From assembly GCA_963702525.1 (NCBI GenBank), contig CAVPCY010000002.1, forward strand, positions 1-62,896: DNA of 62,896 bases, written 5' to 3'. Source of the DNA: CAVPCY01 sp963702525. Its GTDB lineage: Bacteria > Actinomycetota > Coriobacteriia > Anaerosomatales > PHET01. Positions 27,916 through 37,087 of the stretch are shown here, piece after piece. Numbering within the stretch: position 1 is the first letter of the stretch; every line of letters begins with the position of its first letter. The translations under genes and the position numbers were made by a program. Below the pieces are notes generated by a model. It worked only from the letters and a program-made list of their open reading frames with translations. It was not told where the DNA came from and did no database searches.

Positions 27916-27945
27916 AGAGGGGGCCGCCGGATGGCAGCCCCCTCT
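27916..27945. terminator. Terminator hairpin between convergent genes
   Basis: AGAGGGGGC (27916-27924) is perfectly complementary to GCCCCCTCT (27937-27945), 12-base loop, directly after the ClC stop. It can serve both the ClC gene and the convergent 28003 gene. Confidence 0.7.
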
Positions 27946-28002
27946 ACGAATCACACGTTCGAGCCGACGCGAGCGCTCGGCCCGCCTCCGCCCGGCCTCG
28001 CG

Positions 28003-28518
28003 CTACTTGACGGCCTCGTCGATCGCCTTCTTCAGTTCCTTGGCGTCAGCGTCGACCTGCTTCTTGGCGACCTTCGCCGCGCGCTTCATATACAGGTCGG
28101 CACCCATCTCGGGGGTAGCGACGCCGATCATCACGATGCCGGCCGTCCCCTCGTCGAGCATGTCACCGATCTCGGCGATGTCCTTGCGCTTGAAGCCGCC
28201 GAACAGGTGACCCAGCGCGGCACTCGCGGTACCGATGACAGCGGCGCTGCCGAGGATCGACGGCGGGAAGATCAGACCGATGAAGGCACCCGTCAGAGCG
28301 CCGACTACCGCAGCGCCGCCGGTCACGGCCGAATCGCGGTCGAGGATCTTGACCTTGCCGCCAACCTCCTTGGTGAACAGCGCGCCATCGTACGGGCCGA
28401 TCCACATGTTGGCGTGCAGCGCCTTGATGGCGTCGAAATCCGCCTTCGCGTCGTCTACGTTGCCATACGCGCCGATGTAGGCCACGTACGGAAGGTCGTC
28501 GTACTTCTCGTCGGCCAT
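28003..28518 (-). CDS. DUF1269-like glycine-zipper protein
   Basis: 171 residues, ATG at 28518. The order is an alpha/beta start (PYVAYIGAYGNVDDAKADFD), KILDRDSAVTGGAAVVGALT as a Gly-rich hydrophobic hairpin, then SAALGHLFGGFKRKDIAEIG, GTAGIVMIGV and a Lys/Ala-rich helix at the end (AKVAKKQVDADAKELKKAID). This architecture fits DUF1269/general-stress glycine-zipper proteins. The N-terminal domain of the sulfatase at 39349 has the same layout, so the two are distant relatives. Function unknown; stress-related by family association. Confidence 0.72.
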   Translation of the reverse strand: MADEKYDDLPYVAYIGAYGNVDDAKADFDAIKALHANMWIGPYDGALFTKEVGGKVKILDRDSAVTGGAAVVGALTGAFIGLIFPPSILGSAAVIGTASAALGHLFGGFKRKDIAEIGDMLDEGTAGIVMIGVATPEMGADLYMKRAAKVAKKQVDADAKELKKAIDEAVK

Positions 28519-28714
28519 GTTCTTCTCCTCTATCGGTCTTCGGTCATTTCACTTGCCTAGGGCATACTACCCAAGGTCGCCCTGCCCTTCTCAGGCAAGC
28601 CCCAGGACCACGTGCCGAGTGTCTGCCTCGTCGCCGCGCCTGCGCTTCCGCGCGGCCCGCCGTACTGGTGGTGCTTCGCTGCCTTGTGGACGGCCTTCGC
28701 GAAGTCGTTCGCTC

Positions 28715-29065
28715 TCACTTCTGGTCACGCGCGATATCCATCGAGTACGCCAGGTCGTTCGTCTCGAAGACAATCTTGACCGAACTGGTGTGGTAGCTCG
28801 GCGTCCCAGGCACGTCTTCTTTAACCGTCGAGCCGAGGAGCCCGCCGACAACGGCACCGGCGGCGCCGAACACGGCTCCACCGACCACGGCGCCCCCGGC
28901 TACCGCCGGGACGGAGGTCTCTTGGTGGCTCGTGCCCGGCCCGTCCTTCACGAGCTCGCGCACGAACTCGGCGCGGGTGATCTCGGCAAGCGGCATGACG
29001 CCCACCGGAGTGGACAGGGCGTCCTCGCCCAACTCCAGATCCGCGAAACGCTCAGTATGCGCCAA
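28715..29065 (-). CDS. Small glycine-zipper protein, unknown function
   Basis: 116 residues from TTG at 29065 after GAGGGGAG. Residues 52-82 form a Gly/Ala/Val zipper (AGGAVVGGAVFGAAGAVVGG) able to insert into membranes, flanked by soluble ends; the C-terminus SSVKIVFETNDLAYSMDIAR looks beta-rich. No family recognised. It lies 33 bases downstream of cardiolipin synthase on the same strand and is probably co-transcribed. Confidence 0.65.
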   Translation of the reverse strand: MAHTERFADLELGEDALSTPVGVMPLAEITRAEFVRELVKDGPGTSHQETSVPAVAGGAVVGGAVFGAAGAVVGGLLGSTVKEDVPGTPSYHTSSVKIVFETNDLAYSMDIARDQK

Positions 29066-29098
29066 CGTAGGCTCCCCTCGGTTGATGTACGGCTCCCG

Positions 29099-30555
29099 CT
29101 ACATCAGGTTCGACATCAGCCTCGAGACCGAGTTGCGCAGCTTGAACGCTGCCGGCCAGTTCGCGACCGTCTCGAGCGTGACCTGCGAGCACATCTTCAT
29201 GTCGTCCTCGAAGATCGCATCGTGCTTCGGCAGCGATGTCCTTGTTGAAGTACCAGGTCATGACTTCCTTGTGCAGCGCGAGGCTGCGGATGTCCATGTT
29301 CATGGTGCCGATGACGCAGATCTCGCCGTCGATAGTGAGCGTCTTGCCGTGCATGAAGCCCGCCTCGTACATGTAGATCTTGCCGCCTGCGAGCAGGAAC
29401 TTGTGGAAGAACGAGTGCGCGGCACGCCAAGGCAGGTTCTTGTCGGGAACGCCCGTGATCATCAGCCGCACGTCTTTGCCCGCGAGTGCCTGGTTGATCA
29501 TGATCTCGTAGATGTCGGGCGTGGGGATGAAGTAGGGCGACTGGATCCAGATGCGCTCTCGCGCCGAGGCCATCGCGGCCTCGTGGACGCGACGTGCCGG
29601 GTCCCACTGCAGCTCGACGCCCTGGGCGACGGTGATCGCGGGAGACATGACCCCGTCTTGCGGGTACTCGAGCGGGAAGAACCGCTCGGTGAACAGGCTC
29701 TCGCCCGAGTTCTCGTGCCAGCGTGCCGCGAACAGCTTCTGGAGGTCTGCGGCTGCCGGCCCGTGGAACTTGCTGTGCGTGTCGCGCCACGACTTGTAGT
29801 GCGGCTGGCCGTCGATGTACTCCTGGCCGACGTTGAGCCCACCCACGTACCCTATGACCCCGTCGATGACGATGATCTTGCGGTGGTCCATGTAGTTGAT
29901 CTTGCGCCAGTCCGGCAGGTCGGAATGGAACTTCACGCCCGCCGCCTGCATCTGCTTGATCTCGTCCTTCTTGAACGCCATGCAGCCCACGTAGTCGGTG
30001 AGCAGCCGGACTTCGACACCGGCGCTCACGCGCTCGATCAGGATCGCCGTGAGTTCGGCGGTGAGCTTGTCACGCTCCCAGATGAAGACCTGGAAGTTGA
30101 TCGTGTCTTTCGCGTTGCGCAGGTCTTCCTTGAGCGTGTCGTACAGTACGTCGCCGTTCCGGAGGATCGTCACGTCGTAGGCGGGCAGCACGTGGGTGGT
30201 GTCTGCCGAGAGCGCCGTCTTGATGATGGGCGCGTAGCCTCTCGGCTCTGCCCACGCGAGGAGATCACTTCTCGACGCTGCTGTACTTCCCCCAGACGCG
30301 ATTCATCGTGGGAAGCGCGAGAGTGAAGATCTCCTTGGCCCAGGCACTGCGCGCAGCGATCTTCTTCCAGTTGCGTCCGAACAGGAAGTAGAACAGCAGC
30401 CCGAGGCCCGGAAACGCGAACAGGATGAGCAGCCATGCGAGCGTCTCGGTGGGCTCTCGCTCGTCGGTGATCACGATGACCGCCATTGCGAGCCAGTACA
30501 CGACAAGCGCGGCGATGGTGATCGACGGCCACGACTGAATCAGTTGCCAAACCAC
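29099..30555 (-). CDS. Cardiolipin synthase (PLD superfamily), two frameshifts
   Basis: GTG at 30555 after GAGGGGG gives two N-terminal helices (ITIAALVVYWLAMAVIVITD, LAWLLILFAFPGLGLLFYF). The frame breaks near 30266; the next frame resumes SDLLAWAEPRGYAPIIKTAL and carries both HKD sites, YMDHRKIIVIDGVIGYVGG and FMHGKTLTIDGEICVIGTMN. A second shift near 29228 restores HDAIFEDDMKMCSQVTLETV and a stop at 29099-29101. The enzyme condenses phosphatidylglycerol into cardiolipin at the membrane. Repaired length is near 485 residues, normal for the family. Both shifts look like single-base insertions. Confidence 0.85.
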
Positions 30556-30643
30556 GGAGTCCCCCTCTTTTTGTGCGACCGCGGCCGCATGGCGTTGGGC
30601 ATGACCACAAGTTAGTGCCCCGCTGTGCATGATATCCCACGGT

Positions 30644-30657
30644 TAACCAGCGGGTAA
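30644..30657 (+). promoter_or_regulatory. 14-bp element TAACCAGCGGGTAA
   Basis: One of six window sites close to TTACC-N4-GGTAA; it ends 51 bases before the GTG of the hydrolase gene. Confidence 0.5.
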
Positions 30658-30707
30658 GCGTAGTATCCTGCGTGAAGTCCCCCACATCGACAGCGACAGG
30701 AGCGAGC

Positions 30708-32612
30708 GTGGAGACGAGCCCCCGCACAACAAGGAGTGGTGAAGGGACGACCGCCGACCTCAGCGCACTGCGGCTGCACGCCCACTTCGACGAGGGCTCG
30801 GGTCCTGCGATCGTGATGCTGCACGGCATCAACTCGGACGGCGGCGACTGGCGCGCCGTCATCGACACCATCGGGCCCGGCTACCGGTTCGTCGCGTTCG
30901 ACCTGCTCGGCTTCGGGGCAAGCCCCAAGCCGCTCGACATCGACTACTCGGCAGACGAGCATGCGCTGGTCATCGAGAACACGCTGATCGACCTCGGCGT
31001 CGATGACCCTTTCCTGCTCGCCGGCTACTCGCTGGGCGGCGACATCGCGCTGCGCTACGCGTCGACCTATCCCTCACCGGCTCCGCAGGCTCTTCCTGCT
31101 CGATGCCCCGTTCTACCTGCCGGCCGAGCTGGTGGAGCGGCAGGGCTACAGCCTCAAGATGCTCTACGAGTCAGTGTCGAAATGGCTCTGGGAGCGGCTC
31201 GCGAGCTCGAAGCAGAAGGAGCAGTGCTGTACAAGGTCGCCACCGGTGTGGGCGAAGCCGCGCTCAAGGACGCGTTTCACGCCGAGGACATCCCCACGCA
31301 CTGGGAGATCATGAGCAAGAACCTCACGAACACCATCAACGCGGCCACGTGGGTCGACGACCTCCCCAAACTCACCATGCCAGTCGTCCATGCGATCGGT
31401 GTGCGAGACGCCATCGTGAAGATCGGACAGGCGCCCGCGCTCAAGCGCCTCAAGCCCGACATGGAGATCCGCCCTATCTACGGGCTGGCCGCCGACCACA
31501 TGACGCTGTGGAACATGCCCGAGAAGATCGCCGAGGAGATCATGCGCGACGAGGTGCGCGAGCTCAACGTCGCGTGGCGCGGCGGGAGCGGCGACCCGCT
31601 CGTGCTGCTGCACGGGATCGAGGACTCCTCCGAGCGCTGGATTCCCGCAGCTGAGGCGCTCGCCCGCACAAACGACGTCGCCGTCATCGACCTGCTCGGC
31701 TTCGGGGACTCACCGGCGCCTCAGAGCCTGCTGTACACGCTGGCCGGCCACGTGGCCGCCGTGCTCGGCACCGTCAACGGCCTCTGGGGCTTCGAGCGGC
31801 CAGTGCGATTCGCCGGCGATGGCTTCGGCGCCACCGTCGCGCTGGGCTGCGCGGCAACCATGCCCGAGCGCAGCGCAGGGGTGATTGCGTTCTCGCCCGC
31901 GCTGCTAGAACCTGGAGCTACGCTCGAAGGGCTCGCCAAAGACGAGACGGCCGCGCGAGCGATCGCGCTTCGAGAGGTGGCGCTCAAACTCGCGAAGGAC
32001 GAGCGCAAGAAGACCGCCGCCGCCGAGAAGGCGGAGGCGCGCCTGATACCCATCGTGCGCACGGTCGAGAACGGCGTGCTTGCGATCGACCCGATCGCGC
32101 TTCTGGCGCAGGTTCCCCCGCCGGTCCGCTTCGTTGTGCCCGAGGAGGACACGCTGACGCCTGCAACCTTCCTCTCGGGCATATGCGCCGAGCGCGACGG
32201 CTTCGAGATCGCCCGAGTGCCGGGAGACCGCGGTCTCCCCTACAGCGCTCCCGCCGAGGCGGTTCGAGCGATCAGTCCCAACGATGTGGACGGGATCATC
32301 CTTGCCGAGCGCACCAACCCTGTTCCGCGGCAGTCTGCCGACAGCCCGGTATACCGCGCGACCGCAGGCCTCAGAGACGCCCTGCTCCGAGCGGGCCTGC
32401 TCAACCTCATCGCGGCCGCCGTCATCCTGCTCCTCAATCCCGTTCCGGAGCAGCTGCTGACCTTCGGGTTCGCGGCGTGGGTCGCGATCGCTTCGCTCAG
32501 CGCGGTCTTCGGAGCGGTCACGATGAAACGCAAGACCGCGGGGACGCGCTTCACCTTCACAACCACGGCCTTGCCGCGCTCTTCGACGAGGGCTCGGGCC
32601 CCGCGATCGTGA
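30708..32612 (+). CDS. Double alpha/beta-hydrolase membrane protein, copy 1 (3'-truncated, two frameshifts)
   Basis: GTG at 30708 follows CAGGAG. Domain 1 (about residues 20-280): VMLHGINSDGGDW oxyanion region and LLAGYSLGGDIAL with the nucleophile Ser in GYSLGG. Domain 2 (about 290-540): LVLLHGIEDSSERW, but the nucleophile elbow reads AGDGFGAT, with Gly in place of Ser, so it is probably inactive. A membrane part begins LLNLIAAAVILLLNPVPEQL and breaks off at 32575, where a second hydrolase start is joined directly. An extra base near 31074 and a missing one near 31224 offset each other. The natural ligand is unknown. Confidence 0.7.
   Translation: METSPRTTRSGEGTTADLSALRLHAHFDEGSGPAIVMLHGINSDGGDWRAVIDTIGPGYRFVAFDLLGFGASPKPLDIDYSADEHALVIENTLIDLGVDDPFLLAGYSLGGDIALRYASTYPSPAPQALPARCPVLPAGRAGGAAGLQPQDALRVSVEMALGAARELEAEGAVLYKVATGVGEAALKDAFHAEDIPTHWEIMSKNLTNTINAATWVDDLPKLTMPVVHAIGVRDAIVKIGQAPALKRLKPDMEIRPIYGLAADHMTLWNMPEKIAEEIMRDEVRELNVAWRGGSGDPLVLLHGIEDSSERWIPAAEALARTNDVAVIDLLGFGDSPAPQSLLYTLAGHVAAVLGTVNGLWGFERPVRFAGDGFGATVALGCAATMPERSAGVIAFSPALLEPGATLEGLAKDETAARAIALREVALKLAKDERKKTAAAEKAEARLIPIVRTVENGVLAIDPIALLAQVPPPVRFVVPEEDTLTPATFLSGICAERDGFEIARVPGDRGLPYSAPAEAVRAISPNDVDGIILAERTNPVPRQSADSPVYRATAGLRDALLRAGLLNLIAAAVILLLNPVPEQLLTFGFAAWVAIASLSAVFGAVTMKRKTAGTRFTFTTTALPRSSTRARAPRS
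30786..32575 (+). repeat. 1.8-kb tandem duplication, copy 1
   Basis: Begins at TTCGACGAGGGCTCGGG and is repeated from 32582, an offset of 1796 bases. The copies differ mainly at third codon positions and by a few single-base indels. Confidence 0.9.
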
Positions 32613-34373
32613 TGCTGCACGGCATCAACTCGGACGGCGGCGACTGGCGCACCGTCATCGACACCATCGGGCCCGGCTACCGGTTCGTCGCGTTCGACCT
32701 GCTCGGCTTCGGGGCGAGCCCCAAGCCGCTCGACATCGACTACTCGGCGGACGAGCACGCGCTCGTCATCGAGAACACGCTGCGTCGACCTCGGCGTCGA
32801 CGACCCGTTCCTGCTCGCGGGCTACTCGCTCGGCGGCGACATCGCGCTGCGCTACGCGTCGACCTATCCCCACCGGCTTCGCAGGCTCTTCCTGCTCGAC
32901 GCCCCGTTCTACCTGCCGCCCGAGCTGGTGGAGAGGCAGGGCTACAGCCTCAAGATGCTCTACGAGTCCGTCTCGAAGTGGCTGTGGGAGCGGCTCGCGA
33001 GTTCGAAGCAGAAGGACAGGGTGCTCTACAAGGTCGCGACCGGTGTGGGCGAAGCGGCGCTCAAGGACGCGTTTCACGCCGAGGACATCCCCACGCACTG
33101 GGAGATCATGAGCAAGAACCTCACGAACACCGTCAACGCGGCCACGTGGGTCGACGACCTCCCCAAGCTCACGATGCCGGTCGTCCACGCGATCGGCGTG
33201 CGCGACGCGATCGTCAAGATCGGCCAAGCGCCCGCGCTCAAGCGGCTCAAGCCCGACATGGAGATCCGCCCCATCTACGGCCTGGCCGCCGACCACATGA
33301 CGCTGTGGAACATGCCCGAGAAGATCGCCGAGGAGATCATGCGCGACGAGGTCCGCGAGCTCAACGTCGCGTGGCGCGGCGGGAGCGGCGAGCCGCTCGT
33401 GCTGCTCCACGGGCTCGAGGACTCCTCCGAGCGCTGGATTCCCGCAGCTGAAGCGCTCGCCCGCACCCACGACGTCGCCGTCATCGACCTGCTCGGCTTC
33501 GGGGACTCCCCGGCGCCGCAGAGCCTGCTGTACACGCTGGCCGGCCACGTGGCGGCCGTGCTCGGCACCGTCAACGGCCTGTGGGGCTTCGAGCGCCCCG
33601 TGCGCTTCGCCGGCGACGGCTTCGGCGCCACCGTCGCGCTGGGGTGTGCAGCGACGGTGCCCGAGCGCAGCGCAGGGGTGATCGCGTTCTCGCCCGCGCT
33701 GCTCGAGCCGGGAGCCACGCTCGAGGGGCTCGCCAAGGACGAGACGGCCGCGCGAGCGATCGCGCTTCGGGAGGTGGCGCTCAAACTCGCGAAGGACGAG
33801 CGCAAGAAGACCTCCGCCGCCGAGAAGGCCGAGGCGCGCCTGATACCCATCGTGCGCACGATCGAGAATGGCGTGCTCGCGATCGACCCGGTCGCGCTGC
33901 TGGCGCAGGTGCCCGCGCCGGTCCAGCTTCGTCGTCCCGACCGAGGACACGCTGACGCCCGCCGCCTTCCTCTCGGGCGTGTGCGCCGAGCGCGAAGGCT
34001 TCGAGATCGCCCGTGTACCCGGGGGCCGCGGACTCCCCTACTCCGCCCCCGCCGAGGCGGTCCGCGCCATCAGTCCCAACGATGTGGACGGGATCACCCT
34101 TGCCGAGCGCGCCAGACCCGTTCCGCGGCGCTCTGCCGACAGCCCCGTATACCGCGCGACCTCGGGCCTCCGAGACGCCCTGCTGCGAGCGGGCCTGCTC
34201 AACCTCATCGCGGCCGCGATCATCGTGGTCCTGAATCCCGTTCCGGAGCAGCTGCTGACGTTCGGGTTCGCGGCGTGGGTCGCGATCGCTTCGCTCAGCG
34301 CGGTCTTCGGAGCGGTCACCATGAAGCACAGGACGGCGGGGACGCGCTTCACCTTCACGACCACGGCGTTGCC
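32582..34373 (+). repeat. 1.8-kb tandem duplication, copy 2
   Basis: Same order of sequence as copy 1, ending at the ACCACGGCGTTGCC segment. Beyond it only copy 2 continues, into the complete membrane domain. Confidence 0.9.
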
Positions 34374-34761
34374 CACGCTGCTCGCCGGCCTCGCCGGCCT
34401 GGCCGTCGCCTCGTTCCTGTTCGCGGACCCGGAGGCGGGCAGGCGGTTCTTCGGCGTGGTCGTCGCGGTCTATGCGATGGCGCGTGGGGCGGCCGACCTG
34501 TGGGTCGCCAGGCGGGTGGACAGCCAGACCGCGAAGCCGCGGTGGCTGCTCTACGCAGGCGGCGTGCTCGGCATCGTCACCGCACTCGCCATCTTCTTCG
34601 GCCCGAACCACGGGCGCGGCGTCGTCCGGCTGTCGCTCGCCCTCTACCTCGGGCTGACCGGCGTGTCACTGGTCGGCTACGTGGTCTCGACCAGGCGCGC
34701 GGCCAAGCGGCGGATGCGCGAGCTGGTTCGGGGACTAGGGGTAGAATCCCTCGTGGCTTGA
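32582..34761 (+). CDS. Double alpha/beta-hydrolase membrane protein, copy 2 (5'-truncated, two frameshifts)
   Basis: It lacks its own start and begins within domain 1 at LFDEGSGPAIVMLHG. Extra bases near 32783 and 33925 shift the frame. All features of copy 1 recur: the domain 1 elbow Ser in GYSLGG and the domain 2 AGDGFGAT without Ser. The C-terminus is complete here: about six helices (LLAGLAGLAVASFLFADPEA, LLYAGGVLGIVTALAIFFGP, LYLGLTGVSLVGYVV), HdeD-like in spacing, ending VESLVA at 34761. Copy 1 supplies the front and copy 2 the back of one full-length gene. The PASTA gene follows 47 bases later. Confidence 0.65.
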
Positions 34762-34772
34762 CCCGCTGGTAA
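34759..34772 (+). promoter_or_regulatory. 14-bp element TGACCCGCTGGTAA
   Basis: Matches TTACC-N4-GGTAA with one mismatch; overlaps the hydrolase stop and ends 37 bases before the PASTA gene ATG. Confidence 0.45.
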
Positions 34773-34808
34773 CACCGTTCTTGCCAGACTGACGACGAGG
34801 AGCCCACG

Positions 34809-36380
34809 ATGACCGACCAAGTCCCGACCACGCCCGCCCCCGCCGAAGCGGCCACGCAGCAGCCCGCAGCGACCGGCGCATGGGAGCCCCCCATCGATTC
34901 CGGCTCTCAGGTGGTGGTCGTGGTGTCGCAGGGCGTCTCGCCGACGCCGCCAGGCGCGCAAGTGATCGTGCCGAGCATTCTCGGCATGCCGCAGGGTGAT
35001 GCGTTGGCCGCGCTGCAGTCGGTCGGGCTCTCCGCGCAGACCTTCCACGACTACAGCTCGACCGTGGCCAAGGGCAAGGTGATCGGCCAGCTTCCTGACG
35101 CCGGCATGGGCTCCCCCGCCGAAGCGAAGAGCCGTCATGATGGTGTCGGACGGCGCCGCGGCCACTCCGCCGGCGAAGGTCTCGCTGCCCGACGTCGTCG
35201 GCCTGCCGGAGAGCCGACGCGCTCTCGAAGCTGCAGGCAGCCGGGCTCAGCTCCACGGGTCGTTCGCGAGTACAGCCCCACGGTGCCCGAGGGCGTCGTC
35301 GCGGCTCAGCTCCCCAGCGCCCGATCGCTGGCTGCCGTCCCCCCGAAGCGCTCCCTCACATGGCTGTGGGTGCTGCTTGGCGTGCTTCTGCTCCTGCTCC
35401 TGCTCGGTGGCGTGTGGGCCAGCAACCAGCAGGAATCGCCCCTGGTCCTGCTCGGCATTGTGGCGACCGAGACGGTCGAGGCTACTCAGACGCCCACCGA
35501 ATCGACCGTGGCTGCAGTGCCCAACGTCGTCGGGATGTCGCAAGCCGACGCCGAGGCCGCACTGGAGGACGCGGGCTTCGCACCGATCGCGACCAAAGTG
35601 ACCACGAACGACGCACCCGCTGGCGACGTCGTCGCCCAGGTTCCCGCCGCGAACACCGAGCTCACGAAGGGCTCTCAAGTCGCCCTCCAGGTCGCGCAGG
35701 CATCCGAGCCCGAGCAGCCGACCTCGGTCAAGGTTCCCAACGTCGTGGGCATGACGCAAGCGAACGCCCAAAGCGCACTGGTGAACGCCGGCCTCGCGCC
35801 GTCATTCGTGAACCAGGCGAACTCCGCTCCCAAGGGCCAGGCGTTCGAGCAGCAGCCCGCTGCCGGCGGTTCTGTCGCGCCCGAGACGGTCGTCATCGTC
35901 GCGATCTCCACCGGTCCCGCGCCTGAGCCCGAGCCCTCTACGGTTTCCGTTCCAGCCGTCATCGGCAAGACACAGGCGGACGCCGAGAAGGCCCTCGCGG
36001 ACGCGAAGCTCACCTCGCAGGTCGTGCAGTCCTACAGCACGACCGTCCCAAAGGGGACCGTGGGCCAGCAGTGGCCACCGGCCGGCAACAAGGTCGCGCC
36101 CGGCACGCCCGTGGCGCTGGTCGTATCGCTGGGCCAGAAGCCAACCGACGGGCAGAACGTCACCGTGCCGAACGTGAAGGGCATGACCGCCGCTGCGGCA
36201 ACGCAGGCGCTCGCTGACGTCGGTCTCGTCGCCCAATCCGTCACGATCGCCGACCCCGACGCCACGGAGGGTGAGGTCGTCGGGCAACTGCCGGCGGCCA
36301 ACTCGACCGTCCCGCCGGGATCGACCGTTCTGATCGGCGTAGCAGGGCCTGGGGCGACTCAGCTGCCGTCAACGCCGTAG
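34809..36380 (+). CDS. PASTA-repeat membrane protein without a kinase domain; frameshifts in the N-terminal half
   Basis: ATG at 34809 after GAGGAG. PASTA 1 (VPSILGMPQGDALAALQSVG) and, after indels near 35130, 35214 and 35258, PASTA 2 (LPDVVGLPE, DALSKLQAAG, VVREYSPTVPEGVV) precede a helix LTWLWVLLGVLLLLLLLGGV. Four more PASTA domains follow (VPNVVGMSQADAEAALEDAG, VPNVVGMTQANAQSALVNAG, VPAVIGKTQADAEKALADAK, VPNVKGMTAAAATQALADVG). PASTA domains bind muropeptides or lipid II outside the cell, so the two N-terminal repeats would lie on the cytoplasmic side unless the topology is unusual. A strong terminator follows. Confidence 0.8.
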   Translation: MTDQVPTTPAPAEAATQQPAATGAWEPPIDSGSQVVVVVSQGVSPTPPGAQVIVPSILGMPQGDALAALQSVGLSAQTFHDYSSTVAKGKVIGQLPDAGMGSPAEAKSRHDGVGRRRGHSAGEGLAARRRRPAGEPTRSRSCRQPGSAPRVVREYSPTVPEGVVAAQLPSARSLAAVPPKRSLTWLWVLLGVLLLLLLLGGVWASNQQESPLVLLGIVATETVEATQTPTESTVAAVPNVVGMSQADAEAALEDAGFAPIATKVTTNDAPAGDVVAQVPAANTELTKGSQVALQVAQASEPEQPTSVKVPNVVGMTQANAQSALVNAGLAPSFVNQANSAPKGQAFEQQPAAGGSVAPETVVIVAISTGPAPEPEPSTVSVPAVIGKTQADAEKALADAKLTSQVVQSYSTTVPKGTVGQQWPPAGNKVAPGTPVALVVSLGQKPTDGQNVTVPNVKGMTAAAATQALADVGLVAQSVTIADPDATEGEVVGQLPAANSTVPPGSTVLIGVAGPGATQLPSTP

Positions 36381-36403
36381 CGAGGACCGCCGAGCGAATC
36401 ACC

Positions 36404-36432
36404 CGGGGAGGGCGACTCGTTCGCCCTCCCCG
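36404..36432 (+). terminator. Strong terminator hairpin after the PASTA gene
   Basis: A perfect 12-bp stem (36404-36415 with 36421-36432) around CTCGT, 24 bases after the stop; only a weak TTGCC follows. It also faces the convergent MazF-like gene. Confidence 0.7.
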
Positions 36433-36487
36433 TTGCCTGCGTGGACCGAGGCGAGCAGCGTCCTCGGCGGTCGGCCGATGCGCCTGC

Positions 36488-36826
36488 CTAGGCCCCCAGT
36501 ATCTCGTTGAGGCCGTCGATCACTTTCGTCACTTCTTCAGGCGTGACGGCTCCGAGCTTCCTCCCGATTCGCTCCACCGAGAGTGTCCGAATCTGGCTGA
36601 TCTTGACCCACGATGGCTTTGGAAGTTGAGTGGCAGCCAGCTCCAACGTCAGAGGGAATCCAGCTCGCTGGGGCTGGCTCGTCAATGCGACAGCGATGAC
36701 CGTTCCCGAGCGCTCGTTGAAGACGTCCGCACTAAGGATGAGAACGGGGCGTTGCCCCGACTGTTCGTGTCCGCGAGTTGGATCCAGATCCGCCCAGCGA
36801 ACGTCGCCCCTCAGTATTCGGGCCAC
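36488..36826 (-). CDS. MazF/PemK-family endoribonuclease toxin
   Basis: 112 residues from GTG at 36826, overlapping the antitoxin gene by 16 bases. The family core is clear: RGDVRWADLDPTRGHEQSGQ, RPVLILSADVFNERSGTVIA, VALTSQPQRAG, then SWVKISQIRTLSVERI near residue 75-90. The Arg and Ser/Thr used for RNA cleavage in MazF align with R24/R29-type and T48-type positions here by pattern. The toxin would cut mRNA at short motifs when the antitoxin is degraded. Second gene of a two-gene operon with the ribbon-helix-helix protein. Confidence 0.9.
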   Translation of the reverse strand: MARILRGDVRWADLDPTRGHEQSGQRPVLILSADVFNERSGTVIAVALTSQPQRAGFPLTLELAATQLPKPSWVKISQIRTLSVERIGRKLGAVTPEEVTKVIDGLNEILGA

Positions 36827-37053
36827 TCGGCCAACTCCGCACCCATGCCCTCTTCCGCCAGGGCCTTCTCGAACACAGGATCGAGTTTGGCGCACTCCCG
36901 CGCAAGACGACTGTGGGACAGGCGCGCCAGCTTCTCATCCACGGCTTCCTGGATCGCCTGGCTGCGGTTCGGAAACCGCCGCTCGACCACAAGCTGGTCA
37001 AGCGCCCCGAGCGTGTCCTCATCGAGTGTGATGGCTATCTTCGATCTACCCAT
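36811..37053 (-). CDS. Ribbon-helix-helix antitoxin (MazE-like)
   Basis: 80 residues from ATG at 37053 after CGGAGG. The N-terminus KIAITLDEDTLGALDQLVVE then RRFPNRSQAIQEAVDEKLAR is a typical RHH DNA-binding domain; the acidic C-terminus ELAEWPEY would occupy the toxin. It overlaps the toxin start and lies directly behind the palindrome at 37067-37085, its probable autoregulatory operator. Confidence 0.88.
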   Translation of the reverse strand: MGRSKIAITLDEDTLGALDQLVVERRFPNRSQAIQEAVDEKLARLSHSRLARECAKLDPVFEKALAEEGMGAELAEWPEY

Positions 37054-37066
37054 GGCTCGCCTCCGA

Positions 37067-37085
37067 GTATGATGTTACGTCATAC
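37067..37085. promoter_or_regulatory. Palindromic operator GTATGA-N7-TCATAC
   Basis: Inverted GTATGA half-sites spaced by TGTTACG, 14 bases upstream of the antitoxin ATG; fits a ribbon-helix-helix autoregulatory site. Confidence 0.6.
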
Positions 37086-37087
37086 CC

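Noticed and set aside
30601..30707. tRNA or riboswitch in the gap before the hydrolase gene
   Set aside because: No cloverleaf or T-loop consensus found; only the 14-bp element is notable.
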